A stretch of DNA of 48,089 nt from an uncultured Spirochaetaceae bacterium (lineage in GTDB: Bacteria; Spirochaetota; Spirochaetia; Treponematales; Treponemataceae): the NCBI GenBank assembly GCA_902766125.1, contig CACXCG010000022.1, forward strand, positions 1-48,089. Direction: 5' to 3'. Positions 16,659 through 24,792 of this stretch are shown one piece after another. The first letter of the stretch is position 1. Every line of letters starts with the position of its first letter. The position numbers were made by a program, and so were the translations under genes. The notes beneath the pieces are model-generated. The model was not told where the DNA came from and ran no database searches. It was given only the letters and a program-made list of their open reading frames with translations.

Positions 16659-17366
16659 TTAGGGAAGATATTGTTTTTGAATGTGTCTGAGCGAATCCAG
16701 CATGCGCTGCTTTGTTTCAAGATTACTTTCAGTTAAGAATTCGACTTTTTTGCGTGCTTCTTTACGGCCTGAGTTCTCCTGATACGTGCAGGTGCAGGTT
16801 GTGGTGAGGTAGCCGCGTTCTTCGCAGTGCTGCTTTATGACATTTTCTCCGGCGTAGTACAGCGGACGAATGACGGTAAGCGGGAATTTTTCGTACTGCA
16901 TAAGAGGCGGCATGGTTGAAAGTACCCCTTTACGCAGCATGTTCATCAGGAGCGTTTCAAGAACATCGTCCAAGTGATGGCCTAAAGCAAGCTTATTGTA
17001 GCCGTTAGCAAGGGCGTAATCTTTCAGTTCTGTGCGGCGGCGGGTAGAACACCACCAGCAGTTCATTTTGTGGCTTTCTTTAAGCCGTGCAAGTACCGGT
17101 ATTTCCAGGGGGACTACATCGATATTCCACTTAGAAAAAAGCTGCTTCTGTTCTTCGGATAGGGGGGGAGTAATTTCTGTCTGAACATGGACTGCGGTAA
17201 ACATAAAGTTTTCGTTGGGACGCTTAATGCGCTGTGAAAAATACTCTAACAGTGCGGTTGAATCTTTGCCGCCGGACACACCGATTAAAATACGGTCATT
17301 GGGCTGGATGAGTTTATAATCAAAGATTGCTTTATCTATCATGCTGAACAGAACAGGCTGCGACAT
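16659..17366 (-). CDS. ttcA: tRNA 2-thiocytidine biosynthesis protein, TtcA family
   Basis: The 235-residue PP-loop ATPase has the motif 'SGGKDS' near residue 30, a 'CWWCSTRRR' CxxC pair near 105-108, and a further Cys in 'CTCTYQENSGR'. These are the residues that bind the Fe-S cluster in TtcA, which thiolates C32 of several tRNAs. The conserved 'ALGHHLDDVLETLLMN' is also present. The length is somewhat short for the family, so related TtcA/TtuA-type enzymes remain possible. TATACT (17378-17373) is six bases before the ATG and no Shine-Dalgarno sequence exists. The upstream terminator of the symporter ends only about 25 bases before this start. Confidence 0.88.
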   Translation of the reverse strand: MSQPVLFSMIDKAIFDYKLIQPNDRILIGVSGGKDSTALLEYFSQRIKRPNENFMFTAVHVQTEITPPLSEEQKQLFSKWNIDVVPLEIPVLARLKESHKMNCWWCSTRRRTELKDYALANGYNKLALGHHLDDVLETLLMNMLRKGVLSTMPPLMQYEKFPLTVIRPLYYAGENVIKQHCEERGYLTTTCTCTYQENSGRKEARKKVEFLTESNLETKQRMLDSLRHIQKQYLP

Positions 17367-17390
17367 AAAATCAGTATAGAATAAATTTGC

Positions 17391-17424
17391 AAAAAAAAAC
17401 AGACCCGCCGGAATGACGGGCCTG
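17391..17424 (-). terminator. Terminator of the symporter gene
   Basis: On the minus strand CAGGCCCG and GCGGGTCTG pair around a short loop and are followed by nine T residues. It lies between the symporter stop and the ttcA start. Confidence 0.85.
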
Positions 17425-17452
17425 CAGTGTTAACACAAAGTGTTATAAAAAA

Positions 17453-18889
17453 CTATTGCAGTTTGGGGTAGCGGTTAAAGTAATCTTTTACTTCTTTTGC
17501 TACAACACCGCTCAGAACGATCAGAGAGATACAGTTAGGAATAGCCATCAGACCGTTTGTGATATCTGCAATGGTAAATACCTGTTTTACGGTGAAGTAA
17601 GGTCCGATTGCAATTGCAACAATGTACAGGATGCGGTAAACCATAACATACTTCATCTTACCGTTTGCAAGGTATTCAAGACATTTTTCTGAGTAGTAGT
17701 CCCATCCCAGAATTGTGGTGAATGCAAAGAATGCAAGACACAGCATCAGCAGGAACTGAACAGAGATTCCGTCACCGCCTAAGTCGAAAGACAGAGCGTT
17801 TGCAGTCAGTTCTACACCCTGCCATCCGTTTGCCTGATACTGAGCAAAGAATTCGGGGTTAAGAAGTGCAAGAACGATAGCAAGACCAGTCATAGTACAA
17901 ACGATAAGAGTATCGATAACAGTACCGGTCATGTTAACCAGACCCTGTTCAACAGGTTCAGTTGTCTGTACCGGAGCTGCAGCGATAGGAGCAGAACCTA
18001 AGCCAGCTTCGTTACTGAAGATACCGCGTGCAATACCTTTCTGCATTGAGTCTGTAATCTGTTTAAGAGTCCAGCCTACTGCACCACCAGCAATTGCCTT
18101 GAACCCGAAAGCACTCTTGAAGATAAGCGCAAATGCTGCGGGAATGCGGGTTGCATTCATGATGATGACTGACAGGCCCAGGAAAACGTAGATGATAGCC
18201 ATTGCAGGAACGATTTTTTCTGCAACTTTAGAAATGCGTTTCAGACCGCCGATGATAACGAGAGCTGCACAAACGGTTACTACAATACCACCGATGACAG
18301 TTGCCCAGGTGTAGGAAGTTTTACCAATTGTGAAAGCGATGTTAGAACTGTTGGGGTCGAAAGCCATGTTAACAGCAGAAGTAATACCGTTGATCTGAGT
18401 CATGGTACCAATACCTAACAGACCTGCAAGTACGCCGAAAATTGCAAACAGAACTGCGAGCCACTTCCATTTGGGGCCCATACCTTTTTCGATTGTATAG
18501 AACGGACCGCCTAAGACATGTCCATCGGGTTTAATTTCGCGGTATTTGATTGCGAGCATACATTCAGCGAATTTTGTTGCAGTTCCCAGAATTGCGGCAA
18601 CCCACATCCAGAACAGAGCACCTGCTCCACCGGCTGCGATAGCGGTTGCAACACCAACAATGTTACCGGTACCGATTGTTGCAGACAGTGCAGTACACAG
18701 TGCAGAAAAGCCTGAAAGTTCTCCATGACCTTCGTTCTTTTTGAAAATCTGCTTGAATGCACGGCCCAGCTTGGTAAACTGGATTCCACGGGCGCTGAAG
18801 GTAAGAATAAGACCCGTTGCAAGAATGAGTACGATGGTAGGAATGCCCCATACCACGTCATCAATTTTGTTAAGGATTTCGTTAAACAT
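17453..18889 (-). CDS. Sodium:alanine/glycine symporter, AGCS family
   Basis: The 478-residue protein has about eleven hydrophobic segments and AGCS signatures: 'GEGALFWMW'-like 'GGAGALFWMWVAAILGTATK', 'IGTGNIVGVATAIAAGG', and 'GIFSNEAGLGSAPIAAA'. The family imports alanine or glycine with Na+. A glycine riboswitch and terminator lie between its promoter and the ATG, which points to glycine as the physiologically relevant substrate. AAGGGGAT precedes the ATG. The gene is monocistronic, bounded by terminators on both sides. Confidence 0.95.
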   Translation of the reverse strand: MFNEILNKIDDVVWGIPTIVLILATGLILTFSARGIQFTKLGRAFKQIFKKNEGHGELSGFSALCTALSATIGTGNIVGVATAIAAGGAGALFWMWVAAILGTATKFAECMLAIKYREIKPDGHVLGGPFYTIEKGMGPKWKWLAVLFAIFGVLAGLLGIGTMTQINGITSAVNMAFDPNSSNIAFTIGKTSYTWATVIGGIVVTVCAALVIIGGLKRISKVAEKIVPAMAIIYVFLGLSVIIMNATRIPAAFALIFKSAFGFKAIAGGAVGWTLKQITDSMQKGIARGIFSNEAGLGSAPIAAAPVQTTEPVEQGLVNMTGTVIDTLIVCTMTGLAIVLALLNPEFFAQYQANGWQGVELTANALSFDLGGDGISVQFLLMLCLAFFAFTTILGWDYYSEKCLEYLANGKMKYVMVYRILYIVAIAIGPYFTVKQVFTIADITNGLMAIPNCISLIVLSGVVAKEVKDYFNRYPKLQ

Positions 18890-18905
18890 TGACGTATCCC
18901 CTTAG

Positions 18906-18950
18906 AAAAAAAATAGAGCGAACAAATGCCACATGACATTTACCCGCTCT
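18906..18950 (-). terminator. Expression-platform terminator of the glycine riboswitch
   Basis: On the minus strand AGAGCG...AAATG (from 18950) pairs with CATTT...CGCTCT (to 18915), followed by ATTTTTTTT. The sequence CCAGAG just before the hairpin (18955-18950) is complementary to CTCTGG at the 5' edge of the aptamer (19065-19060), so an alternative pairing could control the terminator. Confidence 0.75.
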
Positions 18951-18983
18951 CTGGAAGTGGTTAGAACTTTTCTTTTGGAAATG

Positions 18984-19066
18984 CCCTGTCCTCTTTACCT
19001 GAGATTTCAGCTTTGCAGCCTAACCCTTCGGTGTTCCATCCGGTATGATGGAAACTCTCCAGAGAA
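18984..19066 (-). ncRNA. Glycine riboswitch (single aptamer)
   Basis: Read on the minus strand, the conserved glycine aptamer blocks occur in order: GGAGAGTTTCC, ACACCGAAGGG, GCTGCAAAGCTGA, ATCTCAGGTAAA and GAGGACAGGG. Only one aptamer is evident; no second one lies on either side. It precedes the AGCS symporter gene and a terminator hairpin. Its upstream promoter is uncertain: TTGCAC at 19130-19125 has only TATTTT 17 bp downstream. Whether glycine turns the gene on or off cannot be read with certainty. Confidence 0.93.
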
Positions 19067-19147
19067 TTGCCACCCGACCGCTGCCGTGCGACAACGTGTA
19101 AAAAATACCATATTATGCCAGATTGTGCAAGGGAGGCCAAATTTTTG

Positions 19148-19175
19148 TTGCGGATACCGCATTGTAGTGTATAAT
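19148..19175 (+). promoter_or_regulatory. Promoter facing the lipoprotein remnant
   Basis: TTGCGG (19148-19153) and a perfect TATAAT (19170-19175) are 16 bp apart on the plus strand, opposite in direction to the riboswitch transcript. Confidence 0.5.
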
Positions 19176-19198
19176 TTACAGTACAACACAGTAATGTA

Positions 19199-19312
19199 GT
19201 ACTTGCAGCATTAGTTATTGGTCTTGCATTCGCTGCATGTGGCGGGTTCTGCAAATTGGGAAACAATTACTCGTACGGGTGGCCTTACATTACCACGCCG
19301 TCGTTAGCATAA
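19199..19312 (+). pseudogene. Remnant of a small lipoprotein gene, start lost
   Basis: This frame reads V-L-A-A-L-V-I-G-L-A-F-A-A-C-G-G, a convincing signal peptide with an FAAC lipobox, followed by about 20 residues ('FCKLGNNYSYGWPYITTPSL') and TAA. No ATG, GTG or TTG lies in frame after the upstream stop, so the usual M-K-K start is missing although a good promoter is just ahead. It is probably a decayed lipoprotein gene, or a base is missing near the ATG at 19195. The rest of the intergenic stretch between the riboswitch and the PspC gene shows nothing else apart from the terminator at 19311. Confidence 0.4.
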
Positions 19313-19338
19313 AAAAAGGCGGAGGTTTGTCCTCCGCC
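19311..19338 (-). terminator. Terminator of the PadR/HAAS/PspC operon
   Basis: On the minus strand GGCGGAGG (19338-19331) and CCTCCGCC (19325-19318) form a perfect 8-bp stem with a 5-nt loop, followed by seven T residues. Confidence 0.88.
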
Positions 19339-19370
19339 TTAGCATTTACAACAAGTCTTTAGAAAAACCG

Positions 19371-19673
19371 CTACTTCTTCTTGTGGTTTTCTTCCTTTTC
19401 CTTTTCAAAATAGCTGTCAAATTCCTTGTCTTTTTCCGTGTACTCGTTGGCACGTTTCATATTGTCCCATTCCGTAGACGCATCTGACGGTCTGTCGGGC
19501 ATGATGAGTGCTGCCAGAATGTATAACACAATTCCCGGAAAGCCGAACGAACAGCAGGTAAGAACCGCCCACAGTATGCGGATCAGTGTCGGATCTACAT
19601 TGAAGTAGTCTGCAATTCCTCCGCACACGCCTGAAATTTTCTTTTCTGATGATTTGTACAGTCTCTTGGTCAT
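19371..19673 (-). CDS. PspC domain protein
   Basis: The 100-residue protein has a typical PspC domain at residues 1-65 ('LYKSSEKKISGVCGGIADYF', 'VDPTLIRILWAVLT') with one or two membrane segments, then a charged Lys/Glu-rich tail. PspC proteins act in envelope-stress responses. It follows a HAAS-DUF4097 protein and a PadR regulator on the same strand, an arrangement seen in Lia-like stress operons of other bacteria. GAGGAGA precedes the ATG. The operon terminator follows about 30 bases after the stop. Confidence 0.93.
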   Translation of the reverse strand: MTKRLYKSSEKKISGVCGGIADYFNVDPTLIRILWAVLTCCSFGFPGIVLYILAALIMPDRPSDASTEWDNMKRANEYTEKDKEFDSYFEKEKEENHKKK

Positions 19674-19696
19674 TTTATTGTCTCCTCTATACCGGC

Positions 19697-20590
19697 TTAT
19701 TGAGCCATATTGATTTTAATGCTGCCCATGCCGCAGTTTACAGAAAAATGATTTTCTTTCTGTTCTGTGCATGCAAGGGTTCCTAAACCGTCTTTCTTTA
19801 TGTCGTTAAACCGGATTGAACCCAGTCCAACTTTTCCCTCAATAGAGTAGTCCGTCGGGTTACCCGTCAGAGAAAGCGAAATGTTACCCATACCGCAGTC
19901 TATTTTTACTAAGCGTTCTACGCTGCCGGTAAACTCAAGATTTCCCACTCCACAGCGAAGTATTGTCGCACCGCTTTTGACGTTTCCTAAGATCAGGTTT
20001 CCTGCTCCTACATCAATCTGACTGCGGGTAGCCGTAAGCGAAACATCCTTTGTTCTGAAATAACCGGCGCCAATGTGTAAGCGAAGCGAGTCAAGTTCAG
20101 CATGGGATGGAACTTTTATCAGAATGCGCGGGTGATTTGCTTCGTTTTTATCCTTGTGTTCCCAGAAGTTAATGTTGGGAAACTTGCGCAGGTTTTCAAT
20201 GGAAAGCGTTCCAAACGGAGACAGACCGCAACGGATTTCTCCCGGTAACAGTCCGCGGTATTCCACAGAAAAACAGTCACCCGTCGTCATGACAATTTCT
20301 GCAGTTCCCAGAGAAATATCCAGGCTGCGTACTTCGTCTGCACTGAACGAATCATAAGACCCGTCTTCTGCATCATTTTTCTTACGCTGCTTTACTTCAG
20401 GTACGGTTGCAAACTTGCTTACGATAGTTTGTGCCAGTTCCTGAGGTGAGCCAAATTCCTTGAACACTTCCTCATCGTTGTCTGCGTCATCAAAGTAGCC
20501 CCGGTAATACTCCAGAGCTTCTTCCTGCTCTTCAACACTCAGATTGCGCAACTCGTATTTCAATTCATTAAGATACTGCTGCCGTGTCAT
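19697..20590 (-). CDS. HAAS (DUF1700) and DUF4097 domain protein
   Basis: The 297-residue protein has an N-terminal HAAS/DUF1700 helical domain (residues 1-65: 'MTRQQYLNELKYELRNLS', 'EEALEYYRGYFDDADNDEEVF'). No membrane segment follows, unlike many relatives. The rest is a repetitive beta-helix-like DUF4097 region with Gly-rich strands ('LRLHIGAGYFRTKDVSL', 'LILGNVKSGATILRCGVGNLEF'). HAAS domains usually partner with PadR regulators, and the PadR gene overlaps it here in ATGA. The role is probably sensing envelope state or acting as an intracellular scaffold; no enzymatic function is suggested. Confidence 0.9.
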   Translation of the reverse strand: MTRQQYLNELKYELRNLSVEEQEEALEYYRGYFDDADNDEEVFKEFGSPQELAQTIVSKFATVPEVKQRKKNDAEDGSYDSFSADEVRSLDISLGTAEIVMTTGDCFSVEYRGLLPGEIRCGLSPFGTLSIENLRKFPNINFWEHKDKNEANHPRILIKVPSHAELDSLRLHIGAGYFRTKDVSLTATRSQIDVGAGNLILGNVKSGATILRCGVGNLEFTGSVERLVKIDCGMGNISLSLTGNPTDYSIEGKVGLGSIRFNDIKKDGLGTLACTEQKENHFSVNCGMGSIKINMAQ

Positions 20591-20907
20591 TCTTGTTCTC
20601 CAAAAAATAAGCTGTTTACTTTACTGCAATATTCCCGCCAGTCGTTACGGTAAGAATTTAATTCTTCCATACCCTGAGCGGTAATTTTGTAGTACCGCCT
20701 GTTACGCCCAGAAAACTCCTGGTCGTATGTTTCCAGAAGACCGCCCGTCTGCAGGCGCCGCAGCACCGGATAGAGCGAGCTTTCCGAAACGTCCAGAACA
20801 CTTCGGACATCCTGCGTTATCTTGTACCCGTATGTTCCGTTGGTTTCGCGCGCAACAACCGACAGAACAACCGCATCAAGCAACGAGGAGCCTGTGTTGA
20901 ACATCAT
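20587..20907 (-). CDS. PadR-family transcriptional regulator
   Basis: The 106-residue protein has the PadR winged helix ('VVLSVVARETNGTYGYKITQ', 'SSLYPVLRRLQTGGLLETY', 'RNRRYYKITAQGMEEL') and a short C-terminal dimerisation helix. I chose the ATG at 20907, with AGGAGGT five bases ahead; the in-frame GTG six bases upstream lies within that site. It is the first gene of a three-gene operon with the HAAS-DUF4097 and PspC proteins, and probably controls that operon. AT-rich DNA with ATTAT and TATAAT-like stretches precedes it at about 20925-20975. Confidence 0.93.
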   Translation of the reverse strand: MMFNTGSSLLDAVVLSVVARETNGTYGYKITQDVRSVLDVSESSLYPVLRRLQTGGLLETYDQEFSGRNRRYYKITAQGMEELNSYRNDWREYCSKVNSLFFGEQE

Positions 20908-20994
20908 ACGCACCTCCTCTAGCAGTTATAATATCATTCTCTGATTGATAATATACGGCAAATAGTATTATATGTCAAGTAAATTCGCCGGAAT

Positions 20995-21023
20995 TTGCAG
21001 AATTTTTCAGGTCAGAGTATACT
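20995..21023 (+). promoter_or_regulatory. Promoter of the acyltransferase gene, leaderless geometry
   Basis: TTGCAG (20995-21000) and TATACT (21018-21023) are 17 bp apart. The ATG at 21030 follows after six bases, and no Shine-Dalgarno sequence is present. Confidence 0.7.
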
Positions 21024-21029
21024 TTCACT

Positions 21030-22205
21030 ATGATTCTTTCTATTGTCGTATACGTACTGTTTGCAGCCCTGATTGTCTGGGGCGGTAAATTTGCAGGATT
21101 CAGGGATACTGAATTTTATGAGGATTCTTTTTCGCTTGATGTCACTAAGTCACTTCGTGGTATAGCAGCCTTTGGAATCATACTTCATCACATTGCTCAG
21201 AACGAACTGTTTCAGCAGACAGAAACGCTTTTCCTGTTCCGTGATGCAGGAGTCCTGTTTGTTTCAATTTTCTTCTTCTGCTCAGGATTCGGTCTTATTA
21301 AAAGCATGCAGTCAAAACCCGGCTATTTTAACGGATTCATCAAAAAACGCATTGTTAAGACGCTTGTAATTCCGTTTTACATAAGTGTTGCCCTGTACGC
21401 AGTCTTCTGGCTTGCAATCGGACAGAAATTTGAACCTTTGGAGTGGGTCTGCAACCTGACCGGTATTTCGCTCATAAACGAATATGCGTGGTATCCGGTA
21501 ACCGCTGCAATTCTGTACCTGATGTTCTGCCTCCTGTTCAAAAAGGGAACGCATCAAAAGCTCAGTTATATTCTTATGGCGCTGTTTATTCTGGCACTGG
21601 GAGTTTTATTCTGTTTCCGCGGACATTCAGTCTGGTGGATGGGAGAGCGTACCCAGTGGTGGCAGCAGGATAAGATGTTCTGGTTCTCCGGAGAATGGTG
21701 GGTTAACACGTGTCCTGCATTTTTTATTGGAATGATATTCGGCCGATACGAAACAAATATACGCACCTGGTTTATGAGAGGATACTGGTTCAAACTGATT
21801 CCGCTTCTTGTGCTTACCGTGTATGCCGCTGGTGTTAATGCTGCAGGTCAGACTGCATTTGGTTACTGGTCAGAGTATATGAGACCGGGTCCAGGCATAA
21901 CCGACAAACTGTTGACGTACCTTTGCCAGATTCCGTACTGCATGTTATTCTGCGTAAGCATTTTTGTTGTCATGTTCAAATATCATAGCGTTAATCCGGT
22001 AACGCGCTTTTTTGGCAATATGTCTTTAGAAACCTATCTGATGAACTACATGGCGATTGTAGGATGCAGCATTATTCTTTTGCGTCAGCATACCGAACTG
22101 TACCGTGCGCTGTACACGGCGGCAGTGGTAGCGGCAACCATACTGCTTGGACTTTTGTTTAAGTTTTTGTGCAATTGTGCAATGCATAAAAAAACGCTAC
22201 ACTGA
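21030..22205 (+). CDS. Membrane acyltransferase 3 family protein
   Basis: The 391-residue protein has about ten hydrophobic segments and the family's N-terminal signature: 'LRGIAAFGIILHHIAQ' near residues 42-57, including the His pair region, and 'FVSIFFFCSGFGLIKS' near 78. This family (PF01757) O-acetylates or succinylates cell-surface sugars and other envelope molecules; the substrate here is unknown. The mRNA is predicted to begin at the ATG. Its last bases overlap the pyrE promoter, and pyrE starts four bases after its stop codon, so pyrE can be read from its own promoter or by read-through. Confidence 0.88.
   Translation: MILSIVVYVLFAALIVWGGKFAGFRDTEFYEDSFSLDVTKSLRGIAAFGIILHHIAQNELFQQTETLFLFRDAGVLFVSIFFFCSGFGLIKSMQSKPGYFNGFIKKRIVKTLVIPFYISVALYAVFWLAIGQKFEPLEWVCNLTGISLINEYAWYPVTAAILYLMFCLLFKKGTHQKLSYILMALFILALGVLFCFRGHSVWWMGERTQWWQQDKMFWFSGEWWVNTCPAFFIGMIFGRYETNIRTWFMRGYWFKLIPLLVLTVYAAGVNAAGQTAFGYWSEYMRPGPGITDKLLTYLCQIPYCMLFCVSIFVVMFKYHSVNPVTRFFGNMSLETYLMNYMAIVGCSIILLRQHTELYRALYTAAVVAATILLGLLFKFLCNCAMHKKTLH
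22175..22203 (+). promoter_or_regulatory. pyrE promoter, leaderless geometry
   Basis: TTGTGC (22175-22180) and TACACT (22198-22203) are 17 bp apart and the ATG at 22210 follows after six bases. The spacer repeats the AAAAAAACGCTAC block of the S1-gene promoter at the same position. The promoter lies inside the 3' end of the acyltransferase gene. Confidence 0.65.
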
Positions 22206-22209
22206 GGTC

Positions 22210-22890
22210 ATGGAACAGTATAAAACGCAATTCATTGACTTTATGGTGTCATGCAATGTTCTTAAGTTTGGGTCATTTACCCTTAAGAGCGGCAGACAGT
22301 CACCTTTTTTTATGAATGCAGGTGCGTATGTTACCGGCAGTCAGCTTGCACAGCTGGGAGAATTTTATGCACAGGCAATCCACCAGAATTTTGGTGATGA
22401 TTTTGATGTCCTGTTTGGTCCTGCATACAAGGGTATTCCCTTAAGCGTTACCACTGCAATCGCATACAGTAAGCTGTACGGCAAAGAAGTAAAGTACTGC
22501 TCTAACCGTAAGGAAGTAAAAGATCACGGTGCAGACAAAGGAATGCTTTTGGGTTATGAACTCAAAGACGGAGACCGTGTTGTCATCATTGAAGACGTAA
22601 CCACATCCGGAAAATCAATCGAAGAAACCTATCCTGTGGTAACAGGTGCTGCAAATGTAACGGTAGTAGGTGAAATTGTAAGCCTTAACCGCGAAGAACG
22701 TGCTCCCGACAGCGACATGAGTGCACTTGATGCCATAACGCAAAAGTACAAGTTCCCCGCAAAAGCAATTGTTTCCATGCATGAAGTGGTAGAACATCTG
22801 TACAAACCTCAGGATCCGTCTGCTGTCATCTCTGATGCCCTTAAAGCTCAGATTGATGCCTACTATGCAGAATGGGGTGCTCGTAAGTAA
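22210..22890 (+). CDS. pyrE: Orotate phosphoribosyltransferase
   Basis: The 226-residue protein has PyrE features in order: 'FGSFTLKSGRQSPFFMNAG' near residue 20, 'LFGPAYKGIPLSVTTAIA' near 77, the flexible catalytic loop 'NRKEVKDHGADKG' near 99-111, and the PRPP-binding motif 'VVIIEDVTTSGKS' near 124-136. It converts orotate and PRPP to OMP in pyrimidine synthesis. I chose the ATG at 22210; the longer frame from 22147 would overlap the acyltransferase gene. No other pyr genes are in the window. The importer genes begin 21 bases after its stop and may be co-transcribed. Confidence 0.96.
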   Translation: MEQYKTQFIDFMVSCNVLKFGSFTLKSGRQSPFFMNAGAYVTGSQLAQLGEFYAQAIHQNFGDDFDVLFGPAYKGIPLSVTTAIAYSKLYGKEVKYCSNRKEVKDHGADKGMLLGYELKDGDRVVIIEDVTTSGKSIEETYPVVTGAANVTVVGEIVSLNREERAPDSDMSALDAITQKYKFPAKAIVSMHEVVEHLYKPQDPSAVISDALKAQIDAYYAEWGARK

Positions 22891-22911
22891 ATATTCGTTC
22901 AGGAGGAATAT

Positions 22912-23778
22912 ATGAAAACCGTAAAAAAACTGGTAGCAGCATGTGCGTTGCTGTGTGCAATGGGTTCAGTGTTTGCCATGGGTGCAAAAGATGCCTCTAG
23001 TGCAACAAGTGCTAACCGCATTGTCTCTCTTGCTCCCGCTAACAGCGAGATTCTGTGTGCAGTAGGTGCATACGATCAGATTGTTGCCCGTACCGACTTC
23101 TGTGATTTCCCTGCAGAACTGAGCAAAAAGCCCAGCGTTGGTGGCTTTGACGGAAAAACCGTAAGCGTTGAAACAATTCTTGCCTATCAGCCGGACTTTG
23201 TATACGGAACCAGCGGAATGCATGATTTCTTAAAACAGCCGCTCGAAGCTGCAGGAATTACGCTCTATCTTTCAAAGGCAGATACCGTAGAAGCAGTCAT
23301 TGCCGAAATCCGCAAGATTGGAAAAATAACCGGACATGCAAAAGAAGGTGAAGCAGTTGCATCAACAATGGAAAAAGAACTTGCTGCAATAAAGAAAGCT
23401 GTTTCAAAGCAGACAAAGCCGACGGTGTATTATGAAGTGTGGGGAAATCCGTACATGACCGTTGGAAACAAATCCTTCATCAATGGAATTATTCAGGCTG
23501 CAGGCGGAACAAACATCTTTGCTAACGTAGACGGTGACTATCCCATGATAAGCGAAGAATCTGTCATTGCACAGAATCCGCAGTTTATCATCATTCCCAA
23601 CATGAACGGAGAAACAAAAAAGAGTATTTCTTCCCGCCGCGGATGGTCTGGCATTCAGGCTGTTAAAGACGGCAATGTATATTTTATTGACAGCGATGTA
23701 TACTCTCGTCCGGGACCACGCGTAATCGAAGCAATTAAAAACATTGCGGGCATTCTGCATCCCGATGTTACCTTCTAA
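22912..23778 (+). CDS. BtuF-like ABC substrate-binding protein
   Basis: The 288-residue protein has a cleavable signal peptide (residues 1-23, Ala-x-Ala type, without a lipobox Cys) and a periplasmic-binding-protein fold of the BtuF/FecB class ('RIVSLAPANSEILCAVGAYD', 'QPDFVYGTSGMHDFLKQPLE', 'VYYEVWGNPYMTVGNKSFIN', 'YSRPGPRVIEAIKNIAGIL'). This class binds cobalamin, haem or iron-siderophores. AGGAGGAAT lies ahead of the ATG. The permease and ATPase follow immediately, completing a BtuFCD-type importer. I see no cobalamin riboswitch upstream, so the substrate is undecided. Confidence 0.93.
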   Translation: MKTVKKLVAACALLCAMGSVFAMGAKDASSATSANRIVSLAPANSEILCAVGAYDQIVARTDFCDFPAELSKKPSVGGFDGKTVSVETILAYQPDFVYGTSGMHDFLKQPLEAAGITLYLSKADTVEAVIAEIRKIGKITGHAKEGEAVASTMEKELAAIKKAVSKQTKPTVYYEVWGNPYMTVGNKSFINGIIQAAGGTNIFANVDGDYPMISEESVIAQNPQFIIIPNMNGETKKSISSRRGWSGIQAVKDGNVYFIDSDVYSRPGPRVIEAIKNIAGILHPDVTF

Positions 23779-23787
23779 TTTAACTTG

Positions 23788-24792
23788 ATGAATAAAAAAC
23801 GTGTTGTACCTGCAATAGCTCTTCTGATTGTGCTTCTATGCTTAGCGATAATTTTTTCGCTTGTATTCGGAGCACAAAAGCTGAGCGTTGCAGAGTTATT
23901 TGAAAACAGTCAGACTTTTTCTAAAACCATTCTTTTACAAATCCGTCTTCCCCGAACAATTCTTGCACTGGCTGCGGGTATTCTGCTTGCGGGAAGTGGT
24001 GCTGCATTCCAGTTGTTTTTCCGTAATCCGCTTGCTGAACCTGGCATACTGGGCATTTCCGGTGGCGCTTCTTTAGGTGCAGTCTTAGGCGGATGGATTG
24101 GCGGTGAAGTAGTGCTTGCGCATGTGCTTAGTCCCATAAACACGGGAGCGTTTTTAGGTGCACTTGGTGCAGGATTTTTAGTAACTGTTCTTTCGGGTCG
24201 TCGTACCGGACCTTCTGCTACAACTGCATTACTGCTGTGCGGTGCTGCGTTAGGTTCTCTGTATTCTGCATTTATTGCAATCATTTTATCCGCTCGTCGT
24301 GAACAGCTGCATGTCATGTACATCTGGATGCTGGGAAGCTTTAGTGGCCGCGGATGGACTGAAGTATTTTTTATAGCGTTACCGGCAACGGTTTCTGTTA
24401 TTCTTTTGCTCTTGTGCGGCCGACAGCTGGATCTGCTTACCTCTGGCGAAGAAACAGCCCTTTCTCTGGGAGTTGAAGTTAAACGGCTTAAACTTCTGGT
24501 TATGATTGCAGGAGCGTTTGCCTGTTCTGCTGCAGTGTGTGCCGGCGGAACCATTGGCTTTGTGGGACTGATTGCACCTCATATTATCCGTAGAATTTTC
24601 GGGTCAAAAGCACGGGCATTAATTCCGCTTTCCATGCTTACCGGCGGTATTCTGCTTTTAGTAAGCGATACGGTTGCCCGGCTTGTCATAGCACCTTCAG
24701 AAATACCTGTGGGAACAATCCTTACGCTTTTGGGTGCTCCTTTCTTTATTTCGCTTATCTTTTCCAGCAGGGGGTTGCGTAATGGACAGTAA
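23788..24792 (+). CDS. FecCD/BtuC-family ABC permease
   Basis: The 334-residue protein has about ten membrane segments and family signatures: 'RLPRTILALAAGILLAGSGA' near 50, 'NPLAEPGILGISGGASLGA' near 76, and 'GTIGFVGLIAPHIIRRIFGS' near 255, the loop that contacts the ATPase. It would be the transmembrane half of the importer. I chose the ATG at 23788; a TTG directly before it is also in frame. It starts nine bases after the binding-protein stop and overlaps the ATPase start by 11 bases. Confidence 0.95.
   Translation: MNKKRVVPAIALLIVLLCLAIIFSLVFGAQKLSVAELFENSQTFSKTILLQIRLPRTILALAAGILLAGSGAAFQLFFRNPLAEPGILGISGGASLGAVLGGWIGGEVVLAHVLSPINTGAFLGALGAGFLVTVLSGRRTGPSATTALLLCGAALGSLYSAFIAIILSARREQLHVMYIWMLGSFSGRGWTEVFFIALPATVSVILLLLCGRQLDLLTSGEETALSLGVEVKRLKLLVMIAGAFACSAAVCAGGTIGFVGLIAPHIIRRIFGSKARALIPLSMLTGGILLLVSDTVARLVIAPSEIPVGTILTLLGAPFFISLIFSSRGLRNGQ

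Noticed and set aside
18961..19266. Minus-strand open frame across the riboswitch
   Set aside because: It coincides with the glycine aptamer and its terminator and has no protein-like features.
22890..22912. Cobalamin riboswitch upstream of the BtuF-like gene
   Set aside because: Only 21 bases separate pyrE from this gene, which is too short, and no B12-box sequence is visible.
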